Source: Alphaproteobacteria bacterium
Lineage (GTDB): Bacteria > Myxococcota_A > UBA796 > CAJQPC01
Assembly: GCA_020632795.1 (NCBI GenBank)
Contig: JACKEV010000010.1
Coordinates: forward strand, 310,001 to 374,000
Direction: 5' to 3'
Length of the DNA stretch: 64,000 bases
Both the position numbers and the translations under genes were made by a program. Positions within the stretch are counted from its first letter, which is position 1, and the number at the start of each line of letters is the position of its first letter. Of this stretch, positions 16,657 through 24,554 are shown in pieces. The notes below the pieces were generated by a model. That model ran no database searches. It was given only the letters and a program-made list of their open reading frames with translations, and had not been told where the DNA came from.

Positions 16657-17893
16657 CGCGCCCGGCTCGGCCGACGTCTCCGACTACCGCTACGCCTGGG
16701 GGGCTGAGGCGCAGACGCTGCAGGTCCGCATCGAGGACGACACCCTGCGCGACGGGCTCCAGGGGGCCTACGTGCGGCGCCCCGACCTCCAGGAGCGGCT
16801 GGACCTCCTGCGGCTGTCCGTCGCCTGCGGGACCGACGCCATCATGCTCGGCTTCCCCGGCGCCTCGGCCACCGAGCGCGCCGAAGGGCATCGCTTCATC
16901 GAGGTCATCGAGGCGGAGGCCCTGGACGTCACCCCCCGCTTTTTGGCCCGCCCGGTGCCGCAGGATCTGGAGGCCATCGCCGATCTGAACCAGGCCGCCG
17001 GGGTGGACGTGTGGGCGGACTTCTTCGTGTGCGCCAGCCCCATCCGGCGGCGGGTGGAGGGGTGGACCCTGGACGGCCTCGTGCATGCGGTCCGCGAGAG
17101 CAGCGCGCTCCTGAACGCCCGGGGCGTCCGCTTCGGCGTGTCCCTGGAGGACGCCAGCCGGACCCCCCCCGCCGACCTCGCGGTCATCCTGGAGGCGGCG
17201 CAGCGCGGCGGCGCCCGGGTCGTCACCGTCTGCGACACCGTCGGCGCCTGCACCCCTGCGGCGGCCGCGCGCCTCGTGTCCTTTGTGCGGGACCACGCCG
17301 AGGATGTCGAGGTCTGGTGGCACGGCCACGACGACCGGGGGCTCGGCCTCGCCGCGGCCCTCGCCGCAGCCCAGGCCGGCGCGGACGGCATCAGCGGGGC
17401 CTTCCTGGGGCTGGGGGAGCGCGCGGGCAACACGCCGCTCGAGCTGGTCCTGCTGAACCTCTGCCTCGCGGGCGAGGCCCGGTTCAACCTCCGGGCCGCC
17501 TACGACTACTGCCAGGCCCTCGCTACAGCCACAGGCACCCACATCCCGCCGCACACGGCGCTGGTCGGGGCCCAGGCCTTCGCGACCCAGGCGGGGACCC
17601 ACGGCGCGGCGGTGCTGAAGGCCCGCGCGCTCGGGCGCGGCTTCGAGGACGAGGTGTTCTGCGCGGTGCCGGCTGCGCTGGTCGGGCTGCCCCAGCGGGT
17701 GGTCGTCGGGCCGGCGAGCGGGCGGGCCATCGCGCGGGACGCCCTGCAGCTCGCGGGTCTCCCCACCACGCCGCAGCACATCAGCGCGGTGCTCGCGGAG
17801 GCCCGGCGGACCCGGCGCTGGCTGGAGACCGCGGACCTCCACCGCGTCTGCGCCCAGGCCGACGCCCCCCCAGCCCCCTCGACCGTCGGATAG
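16649..17893 (+). CDS. 2-isopropylmalate/homocitrate synthase-like DRE-TIM enzyme
   Basis: This 414-residue enzyme would condense acetyl-CoA with a 2-oxoacid. It has the family's metal and substrate motifs: DDTLRDGLQ at 30-38, His225-Gly-His227 followed by DDRGLG (Asn to Asp change from the usual HNDxG), and LGERAGNTPLE. No LeuA regulatory domain is present, so it is closer in length to homocitrate or re-citrate synthases. The preceding isomerase overlaps it and an SDR follows six bases later, making a three-gene unit. It probably extends a 2-oxoacid by one carbon. The substrate is unknown. Confidence 0.82.
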   Translation: MDDAPGSADVSDYRYAWGAEAQTLQVRIEDDTLRDGLQGAYVRRPDLQERLDLLRLSVACGTDAIMLGFPGASATERAEGHRFIEVIEAEALDVTPRFLARPVPQDLEAIADLNQAAGVDVWADFFVCASPIRRRVEGWTLDGLVHAVRESSALLNARGVRFGVSLEDASRTPPADLAVILEAAQRGGARVVTVCDTVGACTPAAAARLVSFVRDHAEDVEVWWHGHDDRGLGLAAALAAAQAGADGISGAFLGLGERAGNTPLELVLLNLCLAGEARFNLRAAYDYCQALATATGTHIPPHTALVGAQAFATQAGTHGAAVLKARALGRGFEDEVFCAVPAALVGLPQRVVVGPASGRAIARDALQLAGLPTTPQHISAVLAEARRTRRWLETADLHRVCAQADAPPAPSTVG

Positions 17894-17898
17894 ACCCC

Positions 17899-18669
17899 AT
17901 GCCGCAGCAGACCCCGCGCCCCCTCGCCGGGCGCACCGCCATCGTGACCGGCTCCGGGCGCAACATCGGACGCGCGATCCTGCTCCGGTTCGCCCAGGCC
18001 GGGGCCGACGTCGTGGTCAACGGCCACCGCGACGTGGCGGCTTTGGAGCGGGTCGCGGCGGAGGCGGAGGCCCTGGGCGTCCGCGCACAGGTGGCGGCGG
18101 CGGACGTCTCGGATCCAGCGCAGGTCGCGCAGCTCGTGGCCCGGGCCCGGGAGCGCTTTGGGGGCGTCGACATCGCGGTCTCCAACGTCGGCCTGCGCCG
18201 GCACCACGGCTTCCTGGACATCAGCCTCTCCGACTGGCGCGAGACCCTCGACACCAACCTCTCCTCCTGCTTCTACCTGGCCCGCGAGGTCCTCCCGGGG
18301 ATGATCGAGCGGGGCTGGGGGCGGCTCATCCACATCTCCGGGATAGACGGGTTCACCGGCCACATCACCCACCGCGCCGACAACCTCGTCTGCAAGGCCG
18401 GCATGCACGGGCTGACCCGCGCGCTGGCCAAGGAGTTCGGCCACGCCGGGATCACCTGCAACACGGTGGTGCCCGGCTCCATCAACACGCAGCGGGATTG
18501 GAGCCAGTACCCGAACCAGTCCCGGGAGGAGTGGATCGCGGAGATCCCCGTGGGGCGGCTCGGGGAGCCCGAGGACATCGCGGAGGCCTGCTACTACGTC
18601 GTGGGCCCGGGGGGCGCGTTCGTGAACGGCCAGGCGCTGCACCTCAACGGGGGGGAGTTCACGCCGTGA
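17899..18669 (+). CDS. Short-chain dehydrogenase-like protein with replaced catalytic Tyr
   Basis: The 256-residue protein has a classical SDR Rossmann loop, TGSGRNIG at 17-24, and NVG at 96-98. The active site is unusual. Lys166 lies in the normal CKAGMHGLT helix, but the residue four before it, normally Tyr, is Asn162. Ser147 is 15 rather than 13 residues upstream. It may therefore not be an ordinary dehydrogenase. In this cluster it occupies the place that LeuB would fill (oxidative decarboxylation of a 2-alkylmalate), but that role is inference. It ends tail-to-tail over the aminotransferase gene by 11 bases. Confidence 0.85.
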   Translation: MPQQTPRPLAGRTAIVTGSGRNIGRAILLRFAQAGADVVVNGHRDVAALERVAAEAEALGVRAQVAAADVSDPAQVAQLVARARERFGGVDIAVSNVGLRRHHGFLDISLSDWRETLDTNLSSCFYLAREVLPGMIERGWGRLIHISGIDGFTGHITHRADNLVCKAGMHGLTRALAKEFGHAGITCNTVVPGSINTQRDWSQYPNQSREEWIAEIPVGRLGEPEDIAEACYYVVGPGGAFVNGQALHLNGGEFTP

Positions 18670-19825
18670 CCTCGCCGTGGCTCGAAGGCGGCTCCGGCCG
18701 GTAGGGCCTGGACGTACGCAGCGCGCGGCCGAGCCGCTCCAACCCCTCCTTCAAGGTGGACGCCGGGCGCGCGAAGGTGACCCGCAGGAAGGGCGCCGAC
18801 CAGGGCCCGAAGTCCTCCCCCGGCGCGACCGCGACGCCGGCCTCCCGGGCCAGCCGCCGCGCCGTGGGGAGCGCGGCCTGCTGGGAAGGAAGGCGGATGA
18901 GCCCGTACATCGGGGCGGTGTCAGGGCACACCACGTCGAGCCCCAGCGCCCGGCCGTGCGCCACGAACAGCGCCCGGCGCTCCGCCAGCCAGGCGCGATG
19001 GGCCCGGACGATGGCCCGTTGGTCCTCCAGCACCCGCAGAGCGACGTGCTGGGAGGGCAGGCTGGTGGTGACGTTGAGCGCAGCCTTGAGCGCGATCGCC
19101 TCATCGAGCCGGCGCTCCGGCACGATCAACCAGCCGATCCGCAGCCCGGGGAGCGCCAGGGACTTGGACAGGCTCCCGACGATCAGCGCGTCCCCGCCCA
19201 CGCCCACCGCGCTCGGGGCCCCGGGCACCAGCGGCACGTACACCTCGTCGCAGATCAGCGGCGGTCCGAGGGAGGCCAGCGCGCGCAGCTCGGCCTCGGT
19301 CTGGACGCCCCCCAGCGGGTTGTGGGGCGAGCAGGTCACGATGGCGCGAACATCGGGGTCCACCGCCGCGCGGACGACCTCGGGGTCGAGCGTGCCGTCC
19401 GGCCGCACGGGCATCCAGCCGATCTCCGCGCCGACCATCCGCGCGAACACCTCGAACAGCGGGAAGCCGACCGACGGCAGGAGCACCCGCGCCCCGGGGC
19501 CCGCCACGAGCGCGAGGGCCAGCAGCAGGGCGCCGGACGCCCCATCGGTGACGATGACGCGCTCCTGAGGGGCCCCGACCATGGCCGAGATGGCGCCCCG
19601 AAGCGCCGGGCTCCCCCGAGGATCGCTGTACCGGGACAGGGCGCTGAGCGACAGCGCCACCGTGGGACGAGAGTCGGGCGCCTCGAACCAGGACGCACCG
19701 CCGCACAGGTCGACGCCTCCTTCTTGAAGGAGCCGAGGAATTTCATCCAGATACAGGGACGCACCCTCCCGGGAAGCGCCCCCTGGGGCTGCGGTACACC
19801 TGCCCCCCTGCTTCGCGTCACCCAT
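18659..19825 (-). CDS. PLP-dependent class I/II aminotransferase
   Basis: The protein has 388 residues, starting at an ATG with AGGAGGG seven bases upstream. The aspartate-aminotransferase fold is complete. VIVTDGASGALLLAL opens the PLP site, CSPHNPLGG holds the Asn and Pro of the cofactor pocket, LICDEVY has the Asp that contacts the pyridine, and SLSKSLALPGLRIGW has the Schiff-base Lys. It is convergent with the isomerase-synthase-SDR unit. It would convert the extended 2-oxoacid to an amino acid if the genes act together, but it is transcribed separately. Confidence 0.87.
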   Translation of the reverse strand: MGDAKQGGRCTAAPGGASREGASLYLDEIPRLLQEGGVDLCGGASWFEAPDSRPTVALSLSALSRYSDPRGSPALRGAISAMVGAPQERVIVTDGASGALLLALALVAGPGARVLLPSVGFPLFEVFARMVGAEIGWMPVRPDGTLDPEVVRAAVDPDVRAIVTCSPHNPLGGVQTEAELRALASLGPPLICDEVYVPLVPGAPSAVGVGGDALIVGSLSKSLALPGLRIGWLIVPERRLDEAIALKAALNVTTSLPSQHVALRVLEDQRAIVRAHRAWLAERRALFVAHGRALGLDVVCPDTAPMYGLIRLPSQQAALPTARRLAREAGVAVAPGEDFGPWSAPFLRVTFARPASTLKEGLERLGRALRTSRPYRPEPPSSHGEVTA

Positions 19826-19940
19826 CCTGCTTCCCTCCTCGCGTGGGCCCCCGGGCCGTTGGCGAGGTGGGGATTCTACCGCAACGCCTCGCCTCGCCCC
19901 TGTCGGCGCGCTACCTCCCCCCACCCCGAGGAGGCCCCGC

Positions 19941-20684
19941 ATGCTCGCCGCCCTGACCTTCGACTTCTGGGACACCATCGTCCGCGACGACTCCGACGAG
20001 CCCGTCCGGGCCGCCCGCGGCCTGCTGCCCAAGGCCCAGGCCCGCGAGGCCCTGTTCGTCGACGAGGTGCTCGCCCACCACCCGGCGCTGGGCCGCGAGG
20101 CCGTCGCCGACGCCCTGGCCGCCGCCAACGCCCGCTTCCGCCACCACTGGAAGGTCGAGCACCACACCCCCACCGTCGCCGAGCGCCTCACCGACGCCCT
20201 CAGCGAGCTGGGCCTGGGCCGCACCCCGGGCTTCGACGCCCTGGTCGACGGATGGGAGCGCATGGAGGTCGACGTCCCCCCCGCCCTCAACCCCGGCGCC
20301 GCCGAGGGCCTGCGCGCCCTCGCCCCGAACTACCGCCTGGGCATCATCTCCGACACCATCGTCTCTCCCGGCCGCAGCCTGCGCGTCCTGCTGGGGGACT
20401 ACGGGCTGCTGGACCTGTTCACCACCTTCGTCTTCTCCGACGAGGTCGGCGCCGCCAAGCCCGCGCCCCGGGTCTTCGCCCTGGCCGCCCAGGGCCTGGG
20501 GGTCCCCCCCGCGCGGATCGCCCACGTCGGCGACCGCGAGCCCAACGACATCGTCGGCGCCCAGGCCGCCGGCTTCAAGGCCATCCTCTACACCGGCGCG
20601 GTGGACCGGGGCAGCGACGACACCGCCGCCGACGCCGTCTGCCGCGACTACGCCGCGCTGCTCTCCGCGGTGAAGGAGCTGTGA
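19941..20684 (+). CDS. HAD-superfamily phosphatase
   Basis: The 247-residue protein carries all four HAD motifs: LTFDFWDTIV (nucleophile Asp, with Trp in the DxD space), IISDT, AAKPAP with the Lys, and VGDREPND. An alpha-helical cap lies between motifs I and II. It should hydrolyse a phosphate ester in the cytoplasm. It shares one base with the downstream ligase start and has GAGG upstream, so the two genes are co-translated. The substrate is not predictable. Confidence 0.87.
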   Translation: MLAALTFDFWDTIVRDDSDEPVRAARGLLPKAQAREALFVDEVLAHHPALGREAVADALAAANARFRHHWKVEHHTPTVAERLTDALSELGLGRTPGFDALVDGWERMEVDVPPALNPGAAEGLRALAPNYRLGIISDTIVSPGRSLRVLLGDYGLLDLFTTFVFSDEVGAAKPAPRVFALAAQGLGVPPARIAHVGDREPNDIVGAQAAGFKAILYTGAVDRGSDDTAADAVCRDYAALLSAVKEL

Positions 20685-21967
20685 TGCCCGACCTCTCCCC
20701 CCGCCAGCGCGCCGCCGTCGACGCCCTCGCCCGCCGCTTCCACGACAGCTTCCCCGCCGAGACCCCGGCCTGGCGCACCGTCGGCCGCGAGGCCGAGCAC
20801 CCCCTGGTCCACCCCGACGGCCAGGCCGCCGACCTCGCCGACCTCTGGCCCGCCCTGGCCGGCCCCGGCGACCTCAAGCCCAAGCACGACGCCGGCATGC
20901 TCGTGGAGCTGAGCGGCCCCCGCTACATCTACACCGCTGAGGTCGGCCGGGGCACGGTCGAGGTCATCACCGGGCCCAACCACGACCTCGTCGAGCTGGA
21001 GGAGGTCCACCTGGAGGCCATGAGCCGCCTCGTGGCCGCCGCGACGGACGCGGGCGTGGCCGTTCTCGGCTACGGCATCCAGCCCCTCACCCCCGGCACC
21101 CGCGCGCTGATGACGCCCAAGCCCCGCTACGGGGTGCTGCTGGAGGTCCTGCACGACCCCTGGCTGTGGTTCACCCTGACCGCCAGCGACCAGGTGCAGG
21201 TGGACGTGGGTCGGGACGAGTGGGTGGCGCTCACCAACCTGGGCAACCTGCTCGCCCCCCTGACCGTCGCCCTGTGCGCCAACTCCCCCATCTTCGAGGG
21301 TCGCCCCTGCGGCTCGGTCAGCGCGCGGGAGTCCCGCATGGGACAGATCTGCGCGGGCACCTGGCGCCACGGCATGCCCGCCCGGGCCCACGCCGACCCG
21401 GCGGACTTCATCGCCACCATGTCCGCCCAGGACCACCTCATGCGCTGGGAGGGCGGCGAGAAGGTCGCCGCAGAGGGCCTGTTCATCGACACTCTGGACG
21501 CGCACGGCGCGGACTTCGAGCAGTATCTGCTCCACGAGCACTACATCTGGAACAGCGCCCGGCCCCGCTCCAACCACGCCACCATCGAGCTGCGCGCCGC
21601 CTGCCAGCAGCCCCCCCACGAGCACATGGCCTCGGCCGCCCTGGGGCTGGGCGTGCTCGCCGCAGGCCGGGACATCGCGGCGCTGATCGACGACGCGCTG
21701 GGGGACACCGCCTGGCCGGCGATGCGCGCCTGGCACCACCGGGCCCTCGCCGAGGGCCTCGCCGCCGAGCTGCCCGCCCCGGGGCTCGTCGAGGGCATCC
21801 TCGACGCGATGGACGCCGCCCTGACCGACCGGGGGCGCGGCGAGGCGCGCTACCTCGCCCCCCTCAAGGCCCGCCTGGCGGCCCGGGAGAACCCGGCGCA
21901 GCGGGCGCTGGCGGTGTTCGAGCAGGGGGGGGTGCCGGGGCTGGTGGAGGCGCTGCGGTGGGGGTGA
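20684..21967 (+). CDS. Glutamate-cysteine ligase-like protein (GCS2 family)
   Basis: The 427-residue protein resembles the carboxylate-amine ligase family that includes plant-type GshA and YbdK. It has VGREAEHPLVHP near the N-terminus, DAGMLVELSG and TVEVITGPNHDL for ATP and glutamate contacts, and a late SNHATIELRAACQQP segment. It probably forms a gamma-glutamyl amide, either for glutathione or for a specialised product. A glutathione role would fit the two GSTs in this window. Being one base overlapped with a HAD phosphatase is its only direct context. Confidence 0.75.
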   Translation: MPDLSPRQRAAVDALARRFHDSFPAETPAWRTVGREAEHPLVHPDGQAADLADLWPALAGPGDLKPKHDAGMLVELSGPRYIYTAEVGRGTVEVITGPNHDLVELEEVHLEAMSRLVAAATDAGVAVLGYGIQPLTPGTRALMTPKPRYGVLLEVLHDPWLWFTLTASDQVQVDVGRDEWVALTNLGNLLAPLTVALCANSPIFEGRPCGSVSARESRMGQICAGTWRHGMPARAHADPADFIATMSAQDHLMRWEGGEKVAAEGLFIDTLDAHGADFEQYLLHEHYIWNSARPRSNHATIELRAACQQPPHEHMASAALGLGVLAAGRDIAALIDDALGDTAWPAMRAWHHRALAEGLAAELPAPGLVEGILDAMDAALTDRGRGEARYLAPLKARLAARENPAQRALAVFEQGGVPGLVEALRWG

Positions 21968-21982
21968 TCGCGGCGCGCTGAC

Positions 21983-22828
21983 TCACTCGGACCGCTCCGA
22001 CAGGTAGCGCAGATCCAGAGGGTCGCTCTCCACGTAGTCGCGGGCCGAGAGGTCTTCGAGCGCCAGGACGACCCCCGAGGAGTCCTTGAAACGGCCCCCG
22101 GCCGTGAAGCGGCCCAGCCAGGCCTCCAGGAAGGAGTCCCACCGACGCCCCTCGAAGTCCACGTCTTCGGCATCTCGGATGAAGAAGAAGGTCAGCTCAA
22201 CGACCTCAGCCTCCCAGGTGGGCGCCGCGCGAACGCGAATCTCCCGGAGCGCACGAAGCGCTCGTCCCTCGTCGCTCTGCTTGTCGTGCTTCTCGGTCAG
22301 CCGCCTCTGCAGAGGGCGGACCTGAACGATGAAGTCATCCGGGAAGGCAAACCGGGCCCGCTTCCGAGCCAAGGCGAGGGCGAAGAGCCGCGCCTCCTCA
22401 TCCGTGCGGCACCCCTGCGTGCGTATCCAGCCAGCCACGATGGACTTCTCGACGGTCATGACCCGGTCGAGATCCACGGCGAGCCGCTGCTCCGCGAGTC
22501 CGGGGACGACGGCGAACCGAGGCAGACGCCCTCGCAGCGCCGCACGCCACTCGTCCTCGCGGAGGGGCTCCAGCGGCGAGACCTCCACGAACGGTCGCTG
22601 GACGCAGCTCCTCACGAGGTCGCAGGTCTGGGTGAGCACCGCGAAGCCACGGACCTCCACCTCGACGTTTCCCGTCTCCGGGTCGCACGCCTCCTGCGCG
22701 GTCGCTGAGATGGAGCGCCCAGGGTCAACCCGGTAGAGAAACCATTGATCCCCGACGACGCAGTCGCCTTGCTGCCAGCGCGCAAGTACGTCGTCGATGT
22801 CGGCGCCCGACGGGTCAGGAACGGCCAC
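21983..22828 (-). CDS. Uncharacterised protein with LTQTCDL motif
   Basis: I do not recognise this protein. The GTG start chosen has GAGG eight bases upstream and overlaps the previous gene by 14 bases; GTG at 22837 is an alternative. The 281-residue product has an early VGDQWFLYR, then GFAVLTQTCDLVRS near residue 70, a middle rich in Arg and Phe, and an acidic end. The Thr-Gln-Thr-Cys-Asp motif on a predicted beta strand could be an active or metal site. It is third in the TIGR04255/HTH set and its codon use looks slightly less GC-biased than the neighbours. Confidence 0.6.
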   Translation of the reverse strand: MAVPDPSGADIDDVLARWQQGDCVVGDQWFLYRVDPGRSISATAQEACDPETGNVEVEVRGFAVLTQTCDLVRSCVQRPFVEVSPLEPLREDEWRAALRGRLPRFAVVPGLAEQRLAVDLDRVMTVEKSIVAGWIRTQGCRTDEEARLFALALARKRARFAFPDDFIVQVRPLQRRLTEKHDKQSDEGRALRALREIRVRAAPTWEAEVVELTFFFIRDAEDVDFEGRRWDSFLEAWLGRFTAGGRFKDSSGVVLALEDLSARDYVESDPLDLRYLSERSE

Positions 22829-23522
22829 GGCTCCCACCTCTGTTGGTTCGCGCCGGACGGGCCCGACCCTCAACGGGGTGCTCCCAATCGTCGTGACTGG
22901 CGGCGAGCACCTCGGGCGGGAGCGGGCGACGCCCCGCCGAGGCTGCCGGAGAGAGCGGTGTCCGAGTCCGGGCCACCGAATCTGTGCCTTCGCCCAGAGC
23001 GTCGGCGGCATCGGCATACCGATGCGCGCTGAGCATCTCAAGTACGGGCTCGCCGTTCACCTCGGAGAGCAGCGCTGTACGGGTGGCCGCCGCACCTCGC
23101 GCAGCCCGCCGCACCACGCCGAGCAGCCGATGGAGGTGCTCCTCATGCTCGGAGGACATCGGCTTCCCGCTCACCCAGAAGTGGACGCTCCGACGAGACA
23201 CGCCGAACAGGCGCGCCACCTGCCCCCACGTCAACCCGCTGAGCCGCCGAAGCTCCGAGACGGCCGCCCGGGTGAACTCCCGCTGCTCGGCCTCCAGCGC
23301 CACATCGGGCTCAGCGAAGCTCGCTGAGCCACCGCTCGTCGCGTCGCGGCTCGTCACGACAGCGCCATCGACGAGGCGCGTGCTCCCAGTGGAGGATGTT
23401 CCAAACAAGCTGAGCGCGCCCGCGACCAGCACGACCCGCACAGGGTGACCCGTCAGCGGCCCGCGAGCCGTCATACCGTTCGGCAACTGGTCATCGGGCG
23501 GTCCCACGGTCGTGGCGCTCAC
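22815..23522 (-). CDS. Helix-turn-helix protein of an accessory three-gene set
   Basis: The 235-residue protein has a central helix-turn-helix: ELRRLSGLTWGQVARLFGVS followed by RRSVHFWVSGKPMS. The layout resembles XRE or Cro-type DNA-binding domains. The N-terminal 60 and C-terminal 90 residues match nothing I know. Its GTG start overlaps the stop of the TIGR04255-like gene (GTGA), and its own end overlaps the next gene. It is the likely regulator of the set; a direct repeat upstream of the first gene is a possible binding site. Confidence 0.68.
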   Translation of the reverse strand: MSATTVGPPDDQLPNGMTARGPLTGHPVRVVLVAGALSLFGTSSTGSTRLVDGAVVTSRDATSGGSASFAEPDVALEAEQREFTRAAVSELRRLSGLTWGQVARLFGVSRRSVHFWVSGKPMSSEHEEHLHRLLGVVRRAARGAAATRTALLSEVNGEPVLEMLSAHRYADAADALGEGTDSVARTRTPLSPAASAGRRPLPPEVLAASHDDWEHPVEGRARPARTNRGGSRGRS

Positions 23523-24316
23523 AGGTCACCTCCGAAGTGGCGCAGGAAGTCCCCCGTCACCGACCACCTGAAGAATGCGTAGATCCGCTCCGCCAGCGCG
23601 CGCGCCTGCCCAGCGACCTGCTGCCCATCAAAGGCCCGCTCACCTTGCTGGAACGCGTCGAGGTCGAGCACCCAGCTGGGTTCGTCCACCGCCACGATGG
23701 CGTTCGGGTCGACCGTCTCGTGAGCAGGGACGAGCCCCCAGCGCGCCCGCAGCTCGCTGGACTCCTCGGGCAGGTCGAAGACCCCTTCGCTGACGGAGAG
23801 GCTCGCGTGGTCCATCAGCGGTGTGCCGAGTGCGCCGAGCAGGGCCGGACGAACCAGCCGCGGCAGCCGTTCCAGCGCCTCTCCCGTGAGCCGATCGATG
23901 TATCGGACGCCGAGCCGATCCAGGGCACCCGGCTTCACATAGGCCTCGAGCGCGCTCAGGAGTCTGTCAAAGCGACCGAAGAAGTCGGCCCGGCTGGTGT
24001 ATCGATCGGTCTCCAGTGACAGGAAGTCTGCCGCGAGGGTGACGCGCCAACGCCGATCGAGATCGTGGAAACGCCACACGCTGCTGGATCGGACCTCTGC
24101 CGTGGGTTGGCCAGGGAGCAGCAGGAGGTTGCGGACGGAGTCCTGACGCAGGATGGCGTACTCCTCCCGGAGGGACTCCTGGAACGGCGCGACGAAGTCA
24201 CGCCTCTCCACCGACGCCACCAGCGGGAAACGAACCTGAGCGATCACCCGAATCAACGGGGCATTCGGGAGAGGGACCTCGGCCGGCGGTGGGCCGATGA
24301 GCGGGCTGTCGCGCAT
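23519..24316 (-). CDS. TIGR04255-family protein
   Basis: The 265-residue product starts at an ATG six bases after GGAGG; ATG at 24322 is possible. It has the family's opening PNAPLIRVIAQVRFPLVAS, a middle WRVTLAADFLSLETDRY, then a conserved LDRLGVRYIDRL. The TIGR04255 family is widespread but functionally unknown and tends to occur in accessory regions. The three genes from here to 21983 overlap and share a likely promoter near 24360. The set could be a defence or toxin-antitoxin-like module, though nothing here proves it. Confidence 0.75.
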   Translation of the reverse strand: MRDSPLIGPPPAEVPLPNAPLIRVIAQVRFPLVASVERRDFVAPFQESLREEYAILRQDSVRNLLLLPGQPTAEVRSSSVWRFHDLDRRWRVTLAADFLSLETDRYTSRADFFGRFDRLLSALEAYVKPGALDRLGVRYIDRLTGEALERLPRLVRPALLGALGTPLMDHASLSVSEGVFDLPEESSELRARWGLVPAHETVDPNAIVAVDEPSWVLDLDAFQQGERAFDGQQVAGQARALAERIYAFFRWSVTGDFLRHFGGDL

Positions 24317-24360
24317 CGTCATCCTCCAATGAAGCCGAGACCCGATCGGCTGGAGAGGTG

Positions 24361-24379
24361 TGAAGTATACTATGAAGTA
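24361..24379. repeat. Direct repeat TGAAGTA, candidate operator
   Basis: TGAAGTA occurs at 24361-24367 and again at 24373-24379, separated by TACTA, so repeats are 12 bases apart on one face of the helix. On the minus strand the interval contains TATACT, a possible -10 for the TIGR04255 gene whose start is 45 bases downstream. The HTH protein encoded in the same set is the natural candidate to bind it. Confidence 0.4.
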
Positions 24380-24483
24380 GCTGTGAACGCCCCGGCCCAC
24401 GCATGGTACGGCGACAGGCAGATCGAGCGAATCAGCTCTTTCAACCTTCATGGCTCGCTCCGCAAAGAGAATGATGCAGCTCT

Positions 24484-24554
24484 GCCTTGACTTAAAAACA
24501 TCTTGTTATTAACCTACAGGATATAAGCACTCCGTTCACAACAGGAGCGTCGTC
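24484..24554 (+). promoter_or_regulatory. AT-rich leader and candidate promoter of the SPFH/NAD operon
   Basis: This AT-rich stretch stands out in very GC-rich DNA. It contains TTGACT (24487-24492) and TATAAG (24522-24527), but these are 29 bases apart and cannot act as one promoter; the exact -35/-10 pair is not clear. AGGAG at 24543-24547 lies seven bases before the SPFH gene start and is a good ribosome-binding site. No hairpin or riboswitch-like fold is obvious. Confidence 0.35.

Noticed and set aside
18677..20683. Long upstream extension of the GCS2-like ligase
   Set aside because: It runs across the aminotransferase and HAD genes in another frame. The ATG at 20684 overlaps the HAD stop and gives a family-sized protein.
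24317..24554. Small RNA or riboswitch in the AT-rich gap
   Set aside because: I could find no stable hairpin series or known riboswitch core by eye. The AT-rich stretch is better explained as promoter DNA for the two divergent operons.
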